From positions 62,001 through 126,000 of the forward strand of contig NZ_JAPCHY010000005.1 of the NCBI RefSeq assembly GCF_026107455.2: a stretch of 64,000 nucleotides of DNA. The letters run 5' to 3'. Position numbers and translations under genes: made by a program. The notes below the pieces were generated by a model. That model worked only from the letters and a program-made list of their open reading frames with translations, made no database searches and had not been told where the DNA came from. The DNA is from Xanthomonas chitinilytica. Lineage in GTDB: Bacteria > Pseudomonadota > Gammaproteobacteria > Xanthomonadales > Xanthomonadaceae. This document shows, piece after piece, positions 37,534-48,857 of the stretch. Numbering within the stretch: position 1 is the first letter of the stretch; each line of letters starts with the position of its first letter.

Positions 37534-37915
37534 GTTGCCGCTCGACGACTTCCAGGATGGTCGGCACGTCGACATCGAACGAGCCGGCGTGTCCAGCGTC
37601 GAACGCCTGCCGCCACTGGGCATGGCCCTTGCGGTAATCCGCCGCCGGCGCATGCGTTCCCAGGTACGTCATGCCGCTGCGCTTGAAGGTCTGTTCGGTC
37701 ACCGGCACGTGCGCCAGCCGGGTCATCATGCCGCTTGGCAGGCCGGGGTGACGCAGGCGCAGGCCATCCAGGGTTACATGGAAGATGCGCCCGCCCAGCG
37801 GATGCTGTTCGACCAGGTTGATCAGCACGGTGGGGTGTTCCCCGGCATCGCGGCCATCGCAGCGCCAGAGCTGGCCGGCGGCATAGTCTTCGGGGACAGG
37901 TAGATCGTTCATCAT
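37505..37915 (-). CDS. Conserved hypothetical cytosolic protein
   Basis: 136 residues from ATG 37915 (MMNDLPVPEDYAAGQLWRCD); ATG 37912 is equally possible. It is a soluble-looking protein with a beta-rich first half (GRIFHVTLDGLRLRHPGLP) and a helical second half (DYRKGHAQWRQAFDAGHAGS). No motif or signal peptide is seen and the function is unknown. Its 3' end overlaps the end of the frameshifted gene on the other strand by ~30 bp, suggesting that one or both ends have been rearranged. Confidence 0.7.
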   Translation of the reverse strand: MMNDLPVPEDYAAGQLWRCDGRDAGEHPTVLINLVEQHPLGGRIFHVTLDGLRLRHPGLPSGMMTRLAHVPVTEQTFKRSGMTYLGTHAPAADYRKGHAQWRQAFDAGHAGSFDVDVPTILEVVERQLNSAPPGRA

Positions 37916-37956
37916 GGTCTTCCGCTGCATACACCCGCGATGATGCATGGCCGGAA

Positions 37957-38196
37957 TCACCCCCGCCTTGCGCAATCTGGCGGCGTGGCGGGCATCAGTG
38001 TTTCCTGACGGCTGACGGCTGACGGCTTGCGGCCGCTGCCGGACTTCTTGCCGCCGCCGTCCTGCTTGTTGACCGTGGCCCAGGCGATCCGCTCCGCCGC
38101 GGCATCGCTGCGGCCATGTTCCTTCTCGCTCTGCTCGATGTGCGCGGCCTGGCGTTTCTGCTTCCCGGTATAGCTGGACTTGTCTCCGCGTGGCAT
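37957..38196 (-). CDS. Small basic protein of the MPRGDK family
   Basis: 79 residues starting MPRGDKSSYTGKQKRQAAHI and continuing AERIAWATVNKQDGGGKK, a small charged family widespread in proteobacteria and sometimes labelled plasmid stabilisation protein, with no proven role. The C-terminal ~25 residues do not look conserved. Probably monocistronic. Confidence 0.75.
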   Translation of the reverse strand: MPRGDKSSYTGKQKRQAAHIEQSEKEHGRSDAAAERIAWATVNKQDGGGKKSGSGRKPSAVSRQETLMPATPPDCARRG

Positions 38197-38472
38197 GGCT
38201 GTCTCCTAGCGTGTCGGGCCGGCGCCGCCGGCAGGTTGCCGGCGGCGCAGGACATCGCCGAGGGTGGGAGGGCCGTGGTTAAAAGGCGGTGGGCGCGAAG
38301 TCGTGCCGGCGTGCATGCCGACCATCGTGGACGCCGGCGACGGGCGTGACGGGTATGCGCGAATGACTAGAATGGCCTGCGCTGGCGCGCGCTCCGGCGC
38401 CACCGCGATACCCCGTCCTGTTCCGGTGGCCATGGCCGCAAGCCGGTCTTTCCCCGATGCAAAGGCTGCCCG

Positions 38473-39201
38473 ATGCGTATCGACCCTGCCGAAATCGAAG
38501 CCCTGTTCGACGCCATTCCCAGCGTGCTGTTCTTCGTCAAGGATGAAGAGGGCCGCTACACCCACGTCAACATGACCATGATGCGGCGGCTGGGGCTGAA
38601 ATCGCGCAGCGAGGTGATCGGCAAGCGCGCCGGCGAGATCTATCCGGCCGGACTGAGCGAGGACTACACCCGCCAGGACGAACGGGTGCTGGCCGGGGAG
38701 GTGATCGAGAACCTGATGGAACTGCACCTGTTCGCCAACCAGGAACCGGGCTGGTGCCTGACCTGCAAGCGGCCGCTGGTCGTCGACGGCCAGGTGCGCG
38801 GCATCATCGGCATTTCCCGCGACCTGGGGCAGAAGGGCGGACTGGAATCGCAGTACGAGCCGCTGCGGCTGGCGCTGGACTACCTCAACACCCACTACGC
38901 CGAGAACGTGCGCATGCAGACCCTGCTGGACATCACCGGCTTCTCGCTGTCCAAGCTGGAGCGCAGCTTCCGCAAGGTGTTCCAGATGACTCCGCAGCAG
39001 GTACTCACCCGGCTGCGGATCCAGATCGCCATGCATCTGCTGCACGGCGAGGACAGCGTGGCCAGCATCGGCCAGGCCTGCGGCTTCAGCGACCAGAGCG
39101 CGTTCACCCGCAAGTTCAAGGCGGAAACGGGCATGGCGCCGCGCCAGTACCGGGCGATGGTCGCCACGCGGACGGAGCCCGGTGGGGGGGCGGGCGCGTG
39201 A
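38473..39201 (+). CDS. PAS domain-containing AraC family regulator
   Basis: 242 residues. An N-terminal PAS domain (LFDAIPSVLFFVKDEEGRYT to GIIGISRDL, ~residues 10-115) is joined to an AraC-type double helix-turn-helix (~135-230; LLDITGFSLSKLERSFRKVF, IGQACGFSDQSAFTRKFK). The PAS domain presumably senses a small ligand. The regulator stands alone, so its target is not evident. The flanking gap upstream (38197-38472) shows no gene. Confidence 0.9.
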   Translation: MRIDPAEIEALFDAIPSVLFFVKDEEGRYTHVNMTMMRRLGLKSRSEVIGKRAGEIYPAGLSEDYTRQDERVLAGEVIENLMELHLFANQEPGWCLTCKRPLVVDGQVRGIIGISRDLGQKGGLESQYEPLRLALDYLNTHYAENVRMQTLLDITGFSLSKLERSFRKVFQMTPQQVLTRLRIQIAMHLLHGEDSVASIGQACGFSDQSAFTRKFKAETGMAPRQYRAMVATRTEPGGGAGA

Positions 39202-39216
39202 TCGGGGTGCCGGGCT

Positions 39217-39648
39217 TCAGCCCGGATAACCCGGGTGCGGTTCCGGCACCCTGCCGCCGGTACCGACGGTGAGCCGGAAGCGCAACCAGGCCGCGGACTC
39301 CGCTTCACTGGTGGAGCCTTCGGCAAGGCCGAGCATGGCGATGTATTTTTCCTCGTCGGTTGCGCTTGGTTTCCCGTCGTTGAGGGCAATGAGCACGCGG
39401 TAGCAGGCGTGCGCAGTGCGCCTGTTGCCATCGACGAACGGTTGATTGCGGGCCAGGCCGAAAGCCAGGCTGGCAGCCAGGTCGGCAAGGTCGGGCGGTG
39501 GGTTGCCGCAAGCGTGCAACTGCTGCGGACGGGCAAGGGCGGAGTCGGGCAGGGTGTCGTCGCGGACGCCGCTGCCTCCGCCATGCTCGGCAAGCTGGCA
39601 GTCGTGGATGGCCAATGCCAGCGGCTTGCCGATCCAGCGAATCGTCAT
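39217..39648 (-). CDS. Doc/Fic-family toxin with altered active site
   Basis: 143 residues of the death-on-curing family: EHGGGSGVRDDTLPDSALAR near the N-terminus and the Fic core ARNQPFVDGNRRTAH at residues ~66-79. The usual catalytic His of HPFxxGN(K/R) is Gln (residue ~69; codon CAA read from the minus strand), while Gly-Asn-Arg needed for nucleotide binding remain. Doc toxins phosphorylate EF-Tu using that His, so activity here is uncertain. It begins 4 bp after the antitoxin stop. Confidence 0.85.
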   Translation of the reverse strand: MTIRWIGKPLALAIHDCQLAEHGGGSGVRDDTLPDSALARPQQLHACGNPPPDLADLAASLAFGLARNQPFVDGNRRTAHACYRVLIALNDGKPSATDEEKYIAMLGLAEGSTSEAESAAWLRFRLTVGTGGRVPEPHPGYPG

Positions 39649-39652
39649 CGTC

Positions 39653-39874
39653 TCACTGCGCCAGCTTGTGCAGCACCTGGCGATCTTCGCGCATGATGGC
39701 TTCGGCAACTTCCATCTGCGCGGCAAGTTCCGGGTCGAATGCGGTCAGGCGAATGCCATCGGGCGTTTCCAGTGCATACAGCTCGTCGCCCTTGCCAAGA
39801 CGCAGGCGTGCGAGCAGTTCCTTGGGCAGGATGACGCCGGCGGAGTTGCCGCTGCCGGTGATCTTGAGTTTCAT
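39653..39874 (-). CDS. AbrB/MazE-type antitoxin
   Basis: 73 residues with the swapped-hairpin DNA-binding fold: MKLKITGSGNSAGVILPKEL then LARLRLGKGDELYALETPDG. The C-terminal helix (AEAIMREDRQVLHKLAQ) is the part expected to bind the toxin. It precedes the Doc-like gene with a 4-bp gap, the normal order for an autoregulated toxin-antitoxin pair. Confidence 0.88.
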   Translation of the reverse strand: MKLKITGSGNSAGVILPKELLARLRLGKGDELYALETPDGIRLTAFDPELAAQMEVAEAIMREDRQVLHKLAQ

Positions 39875-39894
39875 GGCTGGCCTCACGACTGTTG

Positions 39895-39906
39895 TGACTT
39901 GAGTCA
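39895..39906. promoter_or_regulatory. Palindrome upstream of the toxin-antitoxin pair
   Basis: TGACT-TG-AGTCA, a perfect 5-bp inverted repeat starting 21 bp before the antitoxin ATG, where an antitoxin or antitoxin-toxin complex would bind to repress its own promoter. Binding is inferred. Confidence 0.4.
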
Positions 39907-40001
39907 TCACTGGCAATGAGGGGCAGCAACGCCGCCGCGGCATCGCTGTCCGGGCCGCGGCATGGGCCGGTCAATCCTGGCACCGTGGGCTGCTTCCGGA
40001 T

Positions 40002-40835
40002 TCAGGGTTGCCGGTAGGGATCGGTTTCGCAGTCTCTGTCCAAGCTGCGACAGGGCCATTGTTCCGGCAAGGCCTGCTGGCGCAGTTCGAAACGATCGCC
40101 GGTCCAGACCACGAAACCACCGTGCAGCATCGGCGAGGAATCGCCGACCAAACCTTTGATGCCTGGCGGGAAACCCCGTTCCGGATCCGGTTCGATCAGC
40201 AGACGGATCGCGTCGGTGCGCGCGAGCGTGGCGATGTCCGCAAACGGGGCGCTGGCCCCGGCCCGGCGTAGCGCCTGCCAGTCGTGCGGGTCGAGCTGGG
40301 GAAAGGGCGTGCCGGGGACGTCGCCGGCAGGCTGCAGCCGGCCATCGGCCGCCAGGAGGAAAAGCAGGAGGCCGCTGTCGAATTCCGAACGCTGCCGTTG
40401 CGAGCAGCTACGGTTCAAGGTGGCCTGGTCGTCGGGGGCAAGCCGGCCGATGCCAGCCGGGAGGCGATTGCAGGAGCCAGCGATCTGTAGCGCCAGGCCG
40501 TCGGGCGCACCACCGCGGCCAGGGAAGCGACGGATCCACACGGTGACGCCGTCGCGCCGCGCATAGAAAGGTTTCTGCCGCGCATGGGCATACGACAGCT
40601 TGGCCAATACCTCACGGCCGGGGCGGTCCAGCGGCGCCAGCGTGTCGGGCAGGTCGGCCAGCACCGCGGCCAGTTCCGGCGGAAGCGGCCCCCAGTGCGC
40701 ATCCTCGGTGGGCGGATAGGGCAGGGTGTCGTAACCGTTGAGCGACGTGGATGCTGCCGTATCCGCACGGGGGAAGGCGGTGCATGCCGCCAGGCCGAGA
40801 ACTACGATCAAACCGACGATGGGGCGGCGAACCAT
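40002..40835 (-). CDS. Lipoprotein, likely immunity protein of the adjacent type IV effector
   Basis: 277 residues with a lipoprotein signal peptide (IVGLIVVLGLAAC, Cys ~18), so it is exposed in the periplasm. It has no recognised domain; several Cys (SCNRLPAG, NRSCSQRQ, WPCRSLDRDCE) suggest disulfides. It starts 16 bp after the XVIPCD-type effector in the same operon. In X-T4SS systems each effector is paired with a periplasmic lipoprotein that neutralises it, so the assignment rests on location and arrangement. Confidence 0.7.
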   Translation of the reverse strand: MVRRPIVGLIVVLGLAACTAFPRADTAASTSLNGYDTLPYPPTEDAHWGPLPPELAAVLADLPDTLAPLDRPGREVLAKLSYAHARQKPFYARRDGVTVWIRRFPGRGGAPDGLALQIAGSCNRLPAGIGRLAPDDQATLNRSCSQRQRSEFDSGLLLFLLAADGRLQPAGDVPGTPFPQLDPHDWQALRRAGASAPFADIATLARTDAIRLLIEPDPERGFPPGIKGLVGDSSPMLHGGFVVWTGDRFELRQQALPEQWPCRSLDRDCETDPYRQP

Positions 40836-40850
40836 GGAGGCTCCTATGTT

Positions 40851-42317
40851 TCAGCGTGAAAATCCGGGTGCCGTTTGCGTATGGGCATCCACGTCGCGTT
40901 GCTGCTGGTCATGGGCGGCTTGATCGCGGGCATGCGCGGCGAGTTGATCCAGGCTCCCTTCCGTGGTGGCGCGTGCAAGCGTCGTAACCGATACGCCGAT
41001 CCGTTGGTCGGCCGGGTCGTTGCCACTCTCCCGGACCAGGAACAGGGTTTCACCAGCCTGTCGACCGTTGACCGGGTGGCTCATGCGGATGTCACTGACG
41101 GATGTCCAGTTTTTCTCCTTGGCGCTATGCAGCAAGGCCAGGCTGACGGCGTCGGCATTGTCCCGCCAGGAGTCTCCCAGCGTATCCACATGCTGGCGGA
41201 TCTGGCTGTACAACGTATTGTCCGGGTGACCCGGCAGACGAGGATCGGCTAGCTGTCGCTGCGTGTTGCCGATGCCTTCTGCACCCAGTTCGTGCTGCCT
41301 TGGCGGTTCGTGCCTGGTGCTGGTGAGTACATACTGCCAGCGCTCTTGCCCTGGGGTGCCGCGTACCGCCTCGATATAGCTGCTATAGAAGTTCTGGTCC
41401 GTTTCGGTCTGCCGGGGGAGGGTTTGGCAGCCGGCAGAGTCGGTGTTGCGGGCGCTGCCCATATGGTGCTTGAAAGTGTCGTTGAGCGGCTGGATACCAT
41501 GTTTGTCGGCCGAGTCGAACCACCCGTCGCCATTCGTGTCGCGGTGTACACCACCGGCCCCGTTGTCTACGGCATCCAGGCTGGGGCGCAGGGAGAAGTG
41601 CGTCGTCCCGCGCCCTCCCGGAGTGAGATGGGTGGTTGCCCGCATTTCTATCGTCCCCTCGGCCAGACGCCCCAAGTCGGGGGTGCCATCGCGGTCGCTA
41701 TCCAGGCCCTCGGCGCGTCGGAAAGCCGAGCCTTGATATGGAGCCGGTTGCGGGTCCTGTCCGGCGCGTGCATCGTATTGGGAAGTGGGCTCGGTACTTG
41801 CCTGGTGGAACTGGGCTAAACCGGTTGTATTGTCCGGATTTTGCCACAGCACCACAATGCGGTCGTCATATGCGCCGCGACCGCCATGGTCCGTGGTGCG
41901 GGTTTCGTTGCGCAGGCCGAGTATCACGCGGTTGCCGGCCTCAAGCTCGCTCATCGCCTGTGCGTCGCCCCGTGTGGCCACGATGCTGGCGTATACGTGG
42001 AATTGCTGGGCAGCGTCCAGTCCTTCCAGTTCCTCGGAGGAGGGAAAGCGGGGTGGGCCGGAACTGTCCATCAGCCGTTCATGGGTTGGCCGCAGTACAG
42101 CGATAGCGGGTGAAGACGGAATGTTCCTGTCGATGGCCTCCAGGTGTTCGCGGTTCTCGGCGGCCACGTAGCGGTCTAGGGCTTCCTGCACGACAAGAGG
42201 CTGGTTCTGCCGCAATTGGTCGAGTCTGCGTAATGCGGCCGTTGGTTGGCCCTCTGCAAGGAGTCTGCCGACCTCATCGGCGGAAGTGCGGATGTCAAGC
42301 GGACTCGCTTCGTTCAT
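40851..42317 (-). CDS. XVIPCD-containing type IV secretion effector (X-Tfe candidate)
   Basis: 488 residues, no signal peptide. Residues ~355-465 match the Xanthomonas VirD4-interacting domain: a HPDN-LYSQIRQHV start, SLALLHSAKEKNWTSVSDI, GETLFLVRESGNDPADQRIG, and a Gln-rich C-terminal tail. The N-terminal part holds two Ca-binding-like loops (DSDRDGTPD ~206; DTNGDGWFD ~260) and ARNTDSAGCQTLP (Cys ~297) downstream of a GVHRD histidine. That His/Cys layout recalls L,D-transpeptidase-like or amidase enzymes acting on peptidoglycan, which is only an inference. A strong AGGAGGT site precedes ATG 42317. The secretion machine itself is not in the window. Confidence 0.85.
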   Translation of the reverse strand: MNEASPLDIRTSADEVGRLLAEGQPTAALRRLDQLRQNQPLVVQEALDRYVAAENREHLEAIDRNIPSSPAIAVLRPTHERLMDSSGPPRFPSSEELEGLDAAQQFHVYASIVATRGDAQAMSELEAGNRVILGLRNETRTTDHGGRGAYDDRIVVLWQNPDNTTGLAQFHQASTEPTSQYDARAGQDPQPAPYQGSAFRRAEGLDSDRDGTPDLGRLAEGTIEMRATTHLTPGGRGTTHFSLRPSLDAVDNGAGGVHRDTNGDGWFDSADKHGIQPLNDTFKHHMGSARNTDSAGCQTLPRQTETDQNFYSSYIEAVRGTPGQERWQYVLTSTRHEPPRQHELGAEGIGNTQRQLADPRLPGHPDNTLYSQIRQHVDTLGDSWRDNADAVSLALLHSAKEKNWTSVSDIRMSHPVNGRQAGETLFLVRESGNDPADQRIGVSVTTLARATTEGSLDQLAAHARDQAAHDQQQRDVDAHTQTAPGFSR

Positions 42318-42441
42318 GGCGACCTCCTGTCCCAGTGTGCGATAGGCCCATCCTAGGCCATGTCAGAGGCTAGGGACCGTGTGTGCAGTCACAGCCTATC
42401 GACGATTCTGCCTGCCGGTTCGCTGCCGGTTCCGTATGCAG

Positions 42442-42465
42442 CAAGGCCCCGCGAGCGGGGCCTTG
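42442..42465. terminator. Hairpin between gcvP and the effector operon
   Basis: CAAGGCCCCGC and GCGGGGCCTTG form a perfect 11-bp inverted repeat around GA, starting 32 bp beyond the gcvP stop. It probably ends the gcvP transcript, although no T-run follows on that strand. Confidence 0.6.
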
Positions 42466-42496
42466 CCTGTTGCATCGCATTCAAGAGTGAAAGCGC

Positions 42497-45382
<2,886 letters not shown>

Positions 45383-45498
45383 GGCTGACGTCCGGAGAAG
45401 GCATGCGGGCTGGGGCGGCAGGCGCGCTCGCGGCCAGCCGGCCAATGGTCCCGCGCAGGCGGTGCCCCGGCCGGCAAGCCGGCGGCTTGCCTCGTGCC

Positions 45499-45681
45499 CC
45501 TCTGTCCTTTTGCCTGAGAGTTTGGAAGCGACGCGACGGGGAGTCGTGCGCTTCGTGCCCCTTCGGCGCCGGAGTCAACCGGTCTCTCCAGAGTTTTGTT
45601 GCAGGTGGTATCGGGCCTGAGCGATTTACGGGCGTTTGCGCCTTCGGCAGCGGGGTCAGCCGCTTCTCCCACCGTGTTGCG
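45499..45681 (-). promoter_or_regulatory. Tandem glycine riboswitch in the gcvP leader
   Basis: On the minus strand two aptamers follow each other. The 5' one runs from GGTGGGAGAAGCGGCTGA through CGCTGCCGAAGGCGCAAACG to CGCTCAGGCCC (about 45681-45608). The 3' one runs from CTCTGGAGAGACCGGTTGAC through GGCGCCGAAGGGGCACGAAG to AAACTCTCAGGCAAAAGGAC (about 45600-45500). The GGAGAGA, GCCGAAGG and CTCAGG blocks are the conserved glycine-binding core. Its place 117 nt upstream of the gcvP start is the classical arrangement, turning on glycine breakdown when glycine is high. Confidence 0.92.
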
Positions 45682-45936
45682 TACAGCCCGCCGATTATAG
45701 CCGGGTGCAGACCTGCGCACCGGCTTGGATTACCATTGCCCCCCCCAGCCCGGAGACCGCGCGTTGCACGCGGCGGGGCGGGTCGTACCGGGATCGCCGG
45801 CCGTCGCGGGTGAATGTCCGGACAAACCAGTGCATCATGGCCGTGTACCGCGTCAGCGCCCGGCCTTGTCGATTTCCTTTTCCACCCCCGCACCTGTGCA
45901 GGCACCGGTGCCGTTGCCCGTTGTTCACAGGAAGCC

Positions 45937-47157
45937 ATGGAAGCAAGCAAGCAGGTCTCGCTGCGCCGGATCGCCGTATTGGTCGGCGGCCTGTCGATGT
46001 TCGGTCCGTTCGCCATCGACGCGGTGTTTCCCGCCTTTCCGCAGATGGGAGCGCAGCTGGGGGCCGACAAGCTGGCCATGCAGCAGGTCATCAGCGTCTA
46101 TCTGCTGGCCTATGCCCTGATGAGCCTGGTGCACGGCGCGCTGTCCGATGCGCTGGGGCGCAAGCGGGTGATCATCGGTGGGCTGGTGGTGTTCATCGCC
46201 GCCTCGATCGGCTGTGCTCTGGCCCGGGACATGGGCGTGCTGCTGCTGTTCCGCGCATTGCAGGGACTGTCGGCCGGCGTGGGCTACATCATCGGCCGCG
46301 CGGTGATCCGCGACCTCTACGACGGCGACGACGCGCAGCGGCTGATGAGCCAGGTGTCGATGATCTTCTCCATCGCCCCGGCCATCGCCCCGATCATCGG
46401 CGGCTGGCTGCTGGGCTGGAGCAACTGGCAGGGCGTGTTCTGGTTCCTGGTGGCGTTCTCGGCGGCACTGCTGCTGATCACCTGCGTCTGGCTGCCGGAA
46501 ACCCACCCGCCGCACGCGCGCCTGACCCTGCACCCCGGGCGGCTGCTGCGCGATTACGTGGGCATCGGCATGAACCCGCGATTCCTGCGGCTGGCCGCCG
46601 CCGGCTCGCTGGGCTTCGGTGGCCTGTTCCTGTACATCGCTTCGGCGCCGGCCGTGGTGCTGGATCTGCTGCACCTGAACGAGCAGCAGTTTGCCTGGTT
46701 GTTCATCCCCACCATCGGCGGCATGGCGCTGGGAGCGTATGCCTCCGGGCGGGCCGCCGGCCGCATCGCCGGCGCGCGTGCGGTGCGCATCGGCTACATC
46801 TGCATCGCCGTGGCCACCGTCTACAACATCGCCTACAACGCGCTGGCGCCGCAGATGACGGTGCCGTGGGCGCTGCTGTCGCTGACCCTGAACGCCTTCG
46901 GCGTGGCGTTGATCTTCCCGATCCTGAGCCTGGCCATCCTGGACATGTACCCGCGCCAACGCGGGTCCGCCTCGTCGATGCAGGCGTTCAGCACGCTGGT
47001 CACCAATGCTTTCATCGCCGGCGTGCTGTCGGCGCTGCTCAGCCGCAGCGGCTTGTGGCTGGCCATCGGTGCGGGACTGTTCGCCATGGCCAGCTGGTCG
47101 ATGTGGAAGTGGGAACGGCGCAGCCAGCGCGCGCTGCGCTCGACGCAGGCGCGCTGA
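45937..47157 (+). CDS. Bcr/CflA family MFS drug efflux transporter
   Basis: 406 residues with twelve predicted membrane helices. It has the MFS loop motif GALSDALGRKRVI between helices 2 and 3 and the antiporter segment QVSMIFSIAPAIAPIIGGWL, typical of Bcr/CflA multidrug transporters. ATG 45937 (MEASKQVSLRRIAVL) follows ACAGGAAG; the frame is open further upstream without support. The substrate is not predictable. Confidence 0.9.
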   Translation: MEASKQVSLRRIAVLVGGLSMFGPFAIDAVFPAFPQMGAQLGADKLAMQQVISVYLLAYALMSLVHGALSDALGRKRVIIGGLVVFIAASIGCALARDMGVLLLFRALQGLSAGVGYIIGRAVIRDLYDGDDAQRLMSQVSMIFSIAPAIAPIIGGWLLGWSNWQGVFWFLVAFSAALLLITCVWLPETHPPHARLTLHPGRLLRDYVGIGMNPRFLRLAAAGSLGFGGLFLYIASAPAVVLDLLHLNEQQFAWLFIPTIGGMALGAYASGRAAGRIAGARAVRIGYICIAVATVYNIAYNALAPQMTVPWALLSLTLNAFGVALIFPILSLAILDMYPRQRGSASSMQAFSTLVTNAFIAGVLSALLSRSGLWLAIGAGLFAMASWSMWKWERRSQRALRSTQAR

Positions 47158-47228
47158 CACCCTCACCCCCCCGCATCGGGGACAATAGACGGGCTGCCAC
47201 CGGGGCGGCGGTTCAAGAGCACACAACG

Positions 47229-47630
47229 ATGTCGATCCAATCCAAGGGCCGCCGCGAGGCGAAGAAGAAGCAGGCCGAGCGCGAGCGCAACCAGGCCAGC
47301 GCCAATCCGCCGGCGCAGGCAAAGGTGGAGCCGCATGCCGAACTGCGCGACCAGCAGCGGACCCTGCTGGCCGGCATCGTGCGCCGCGACGGCGAATGGG
47401 TACTGGGGATGGATGGCCGCATCGCCGGCGAAACCACCAGTGCGGCCCGGGTGCTGGCGCTGATCATGCAGGCGGCCGAACTGCACGAACGCACCGGCAC
47501 GCCGGTGCGGCTGATGTACTCGGATGCGCTCAAGGATGCCGCGCACGCCGAAGCGGCGGCGCAGGGCCTGGAGTTCGAACAGTTCAAGGCGAATCTGGCC
47601 GGCGAACTCGGCTTGCGGCCCGGGAACTAG
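47229..47630 (+). CDS. Conserved hypothetical protein with basic N-terminal helix
   Basis: 133 residues. The N-terminus is a strongly basic helix (SIQSKGRREAKKKQAERERN), followed by a Pro/Ala linker and a compact domain (QRTLLAGIVRRDGEWVLGMD). It has no signal peptide. The family appears restricted to Xanthomonadaceae and relatives, with unknown function. It lies 71 bp after the transporter. Confidence 0.75.
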   Translation: MSIQSKGRREAKKKQAERERNQASANPPAQAKVEPHAELRDQQRTLLAGIVRRDGEWVLGMDGRIAGETTSAARVLALIMQAAELHERTGTPVRLMYSDALKDAAHAEAAAQGLEFEQFKANLAGELGLRPGN

Positions 47631-47880
47631 GCGTCCAGCCGCAGCGGGCCGGCATGGCTCCCGGTTTCGACCCGCAGCGGAGCGTGCGCGCCGTCACCGG
47701 GGCGCGCGGCAGCGCGCATGTGTGGCCGTCGCAGACTCAGGCTACACTCCGCCTGCGCTCCTGGGGGAGGGCCTGATGGGGGAATGGCTTGTTCACCAAG
47801 CGGGGATTCCATGGGCTTGCGCGCCGGGAAGCGGTCAACCACGTGGTTGCATCGACCATTTATTTATAAGGAGATAGAGA

Positions 47881-48702
47881 ATGCGGGAGCCTGTAAAGCG
47901 CGTGCTGCGCGGAGCGTTGGTGGGAATGGCGATGGTCGCCGGTGCCTCGGGCATCGCCCATGCCGCAGAGCTGACCAATGCGGATGTGCAGAAGATGGTG
48001 GCGGCCAAGCTGGCGCCGCAGACCATCATCATGACGATCCAGTCGTCGCCGTCGAAGTTCAACACCTCGCCCGACCAGGTCATCCGCCTGAGCAAGGCGG
48101 GTGTGCCGCAGGCCGTCATCGAGGCGATGATTGCCGCCAACGGCGGAAGCGGCGCCGGTGCCGCGGCTGGCGGCACCGCGACGGGTTCGGCCGCCATCCG
48201 TGCCGATGAAGTGGTGATGCTGGATGGCAACCAGCGCATCAGCATGCGTTATACCGTCGGCACGATGCGTACCGCGGTGCGCGCGCTGGGCTTCGGTGGC
48301 GCGGCCACGTACGCCTCGTTGCCGGGGCCCAAGGCCCAGCAGCGGATCAGCAACAAGCGTCCGTCGTTCGTCGTCGCCGCGCCGAGCAACGCACGTCCGG
48401 AAGGCCATGTGATCCTGGCCAGTTTCGAGACGCGCAAGAACGGCACGCGCGAGGTCAGTATCGCCAGCGGTGGCGGTTACAGCTTCTCCACCGGCATCCA
48501 CCCGGACCGCATCATCGCCACCACCTTCGAACCGCTGGCCAGCCAGGCCGGCGCGCCCAGCGGCCACACCGTCTATCGGATCACGCCGAACGTCGACCTG
48601 GCACCGGGCGAATACGCGCTGGTGCCGGCCTCGGGCCAGGCCCAGCAGACCGGGTTCGGCGCCACCGGCAGCAGCAACTATTTCGACTTCGGCGTGGATT
48701 GA
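47881..48702 (+). CDS. Exported protein of unknown function
   Basis: 273 residues with a signal peptide (VLRGALVGMAMVAGASGIAHAAE). After it comes a helical module, LTNADVQKMVAAKLAPQTII then SPDQVIRLSKAGVPQAVIEA, a short repeat-like unit seen in several exported bacterial proteins. The C-terminal beta domain (residues ~110-265) has no recognised family. A good AAGGAG site precedes ATG 47881, and a strong terminator follows the gene. Confidence 0.8.
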   Translation: MREPVKRVLRGALVGMAMVAGASGIAHAAELTNADVQKMVAAKLAPQTIIMTIQSSPSKFNTSPDQVIRLSKAGVPQAVIEAMIAANGGSGAGAAAGGTATGSAAIRADEVVMLDGNQRISMRYTVGTMRTAVRALGFGGAATYASLPGPKAQQRISNKRPSFVVAAPSNARPEGHVILASFETRKNGTREVSIASGGGYSFSTGIHPDRIIATTFEPLASQAGAPSGHTVYRITPNVDLAPGEYALVPASGQAQQTGFGATGSSNYFDFGVD

Positions 48703-48723
48703 TCCAGCGCCGCGCAGGTTGAA

Positions 48724-48757
48724 CGAAAACTCCCGGCGATGCCGGGAGTTTTCGTTT
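48724..48757. terminator. Rho-independent terminator, probably bidirectional
   Basis: CGAAAACTCCCGGC pairs perfectly with GCCGGGAGTTTTCG around GAT, with A-rich and T-rich sides that give U-tracts in either direction. It separates the exported protein gene from the convergent peptidase gene. Confidence 0.9.
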
Positions 48758-48857
48758 GTGCGGCGAATTCCGGCGCTGGCGGCAACCCGGCCCGGCGCCT
48801 CTGGCCCCGGGGCGGATGTCCGGTGCAGCGGGCGCCGGGCAGGCAGCCGCCGATCAG

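Noticed and set aside
40851-42317. True EF-hand calcium protein
   Set aside because: Only two short DxDxDG-like loops are present without paired helices; such loops are common in secreted bacterial proteins. The C-terminal secretion domain is the stronger signal.
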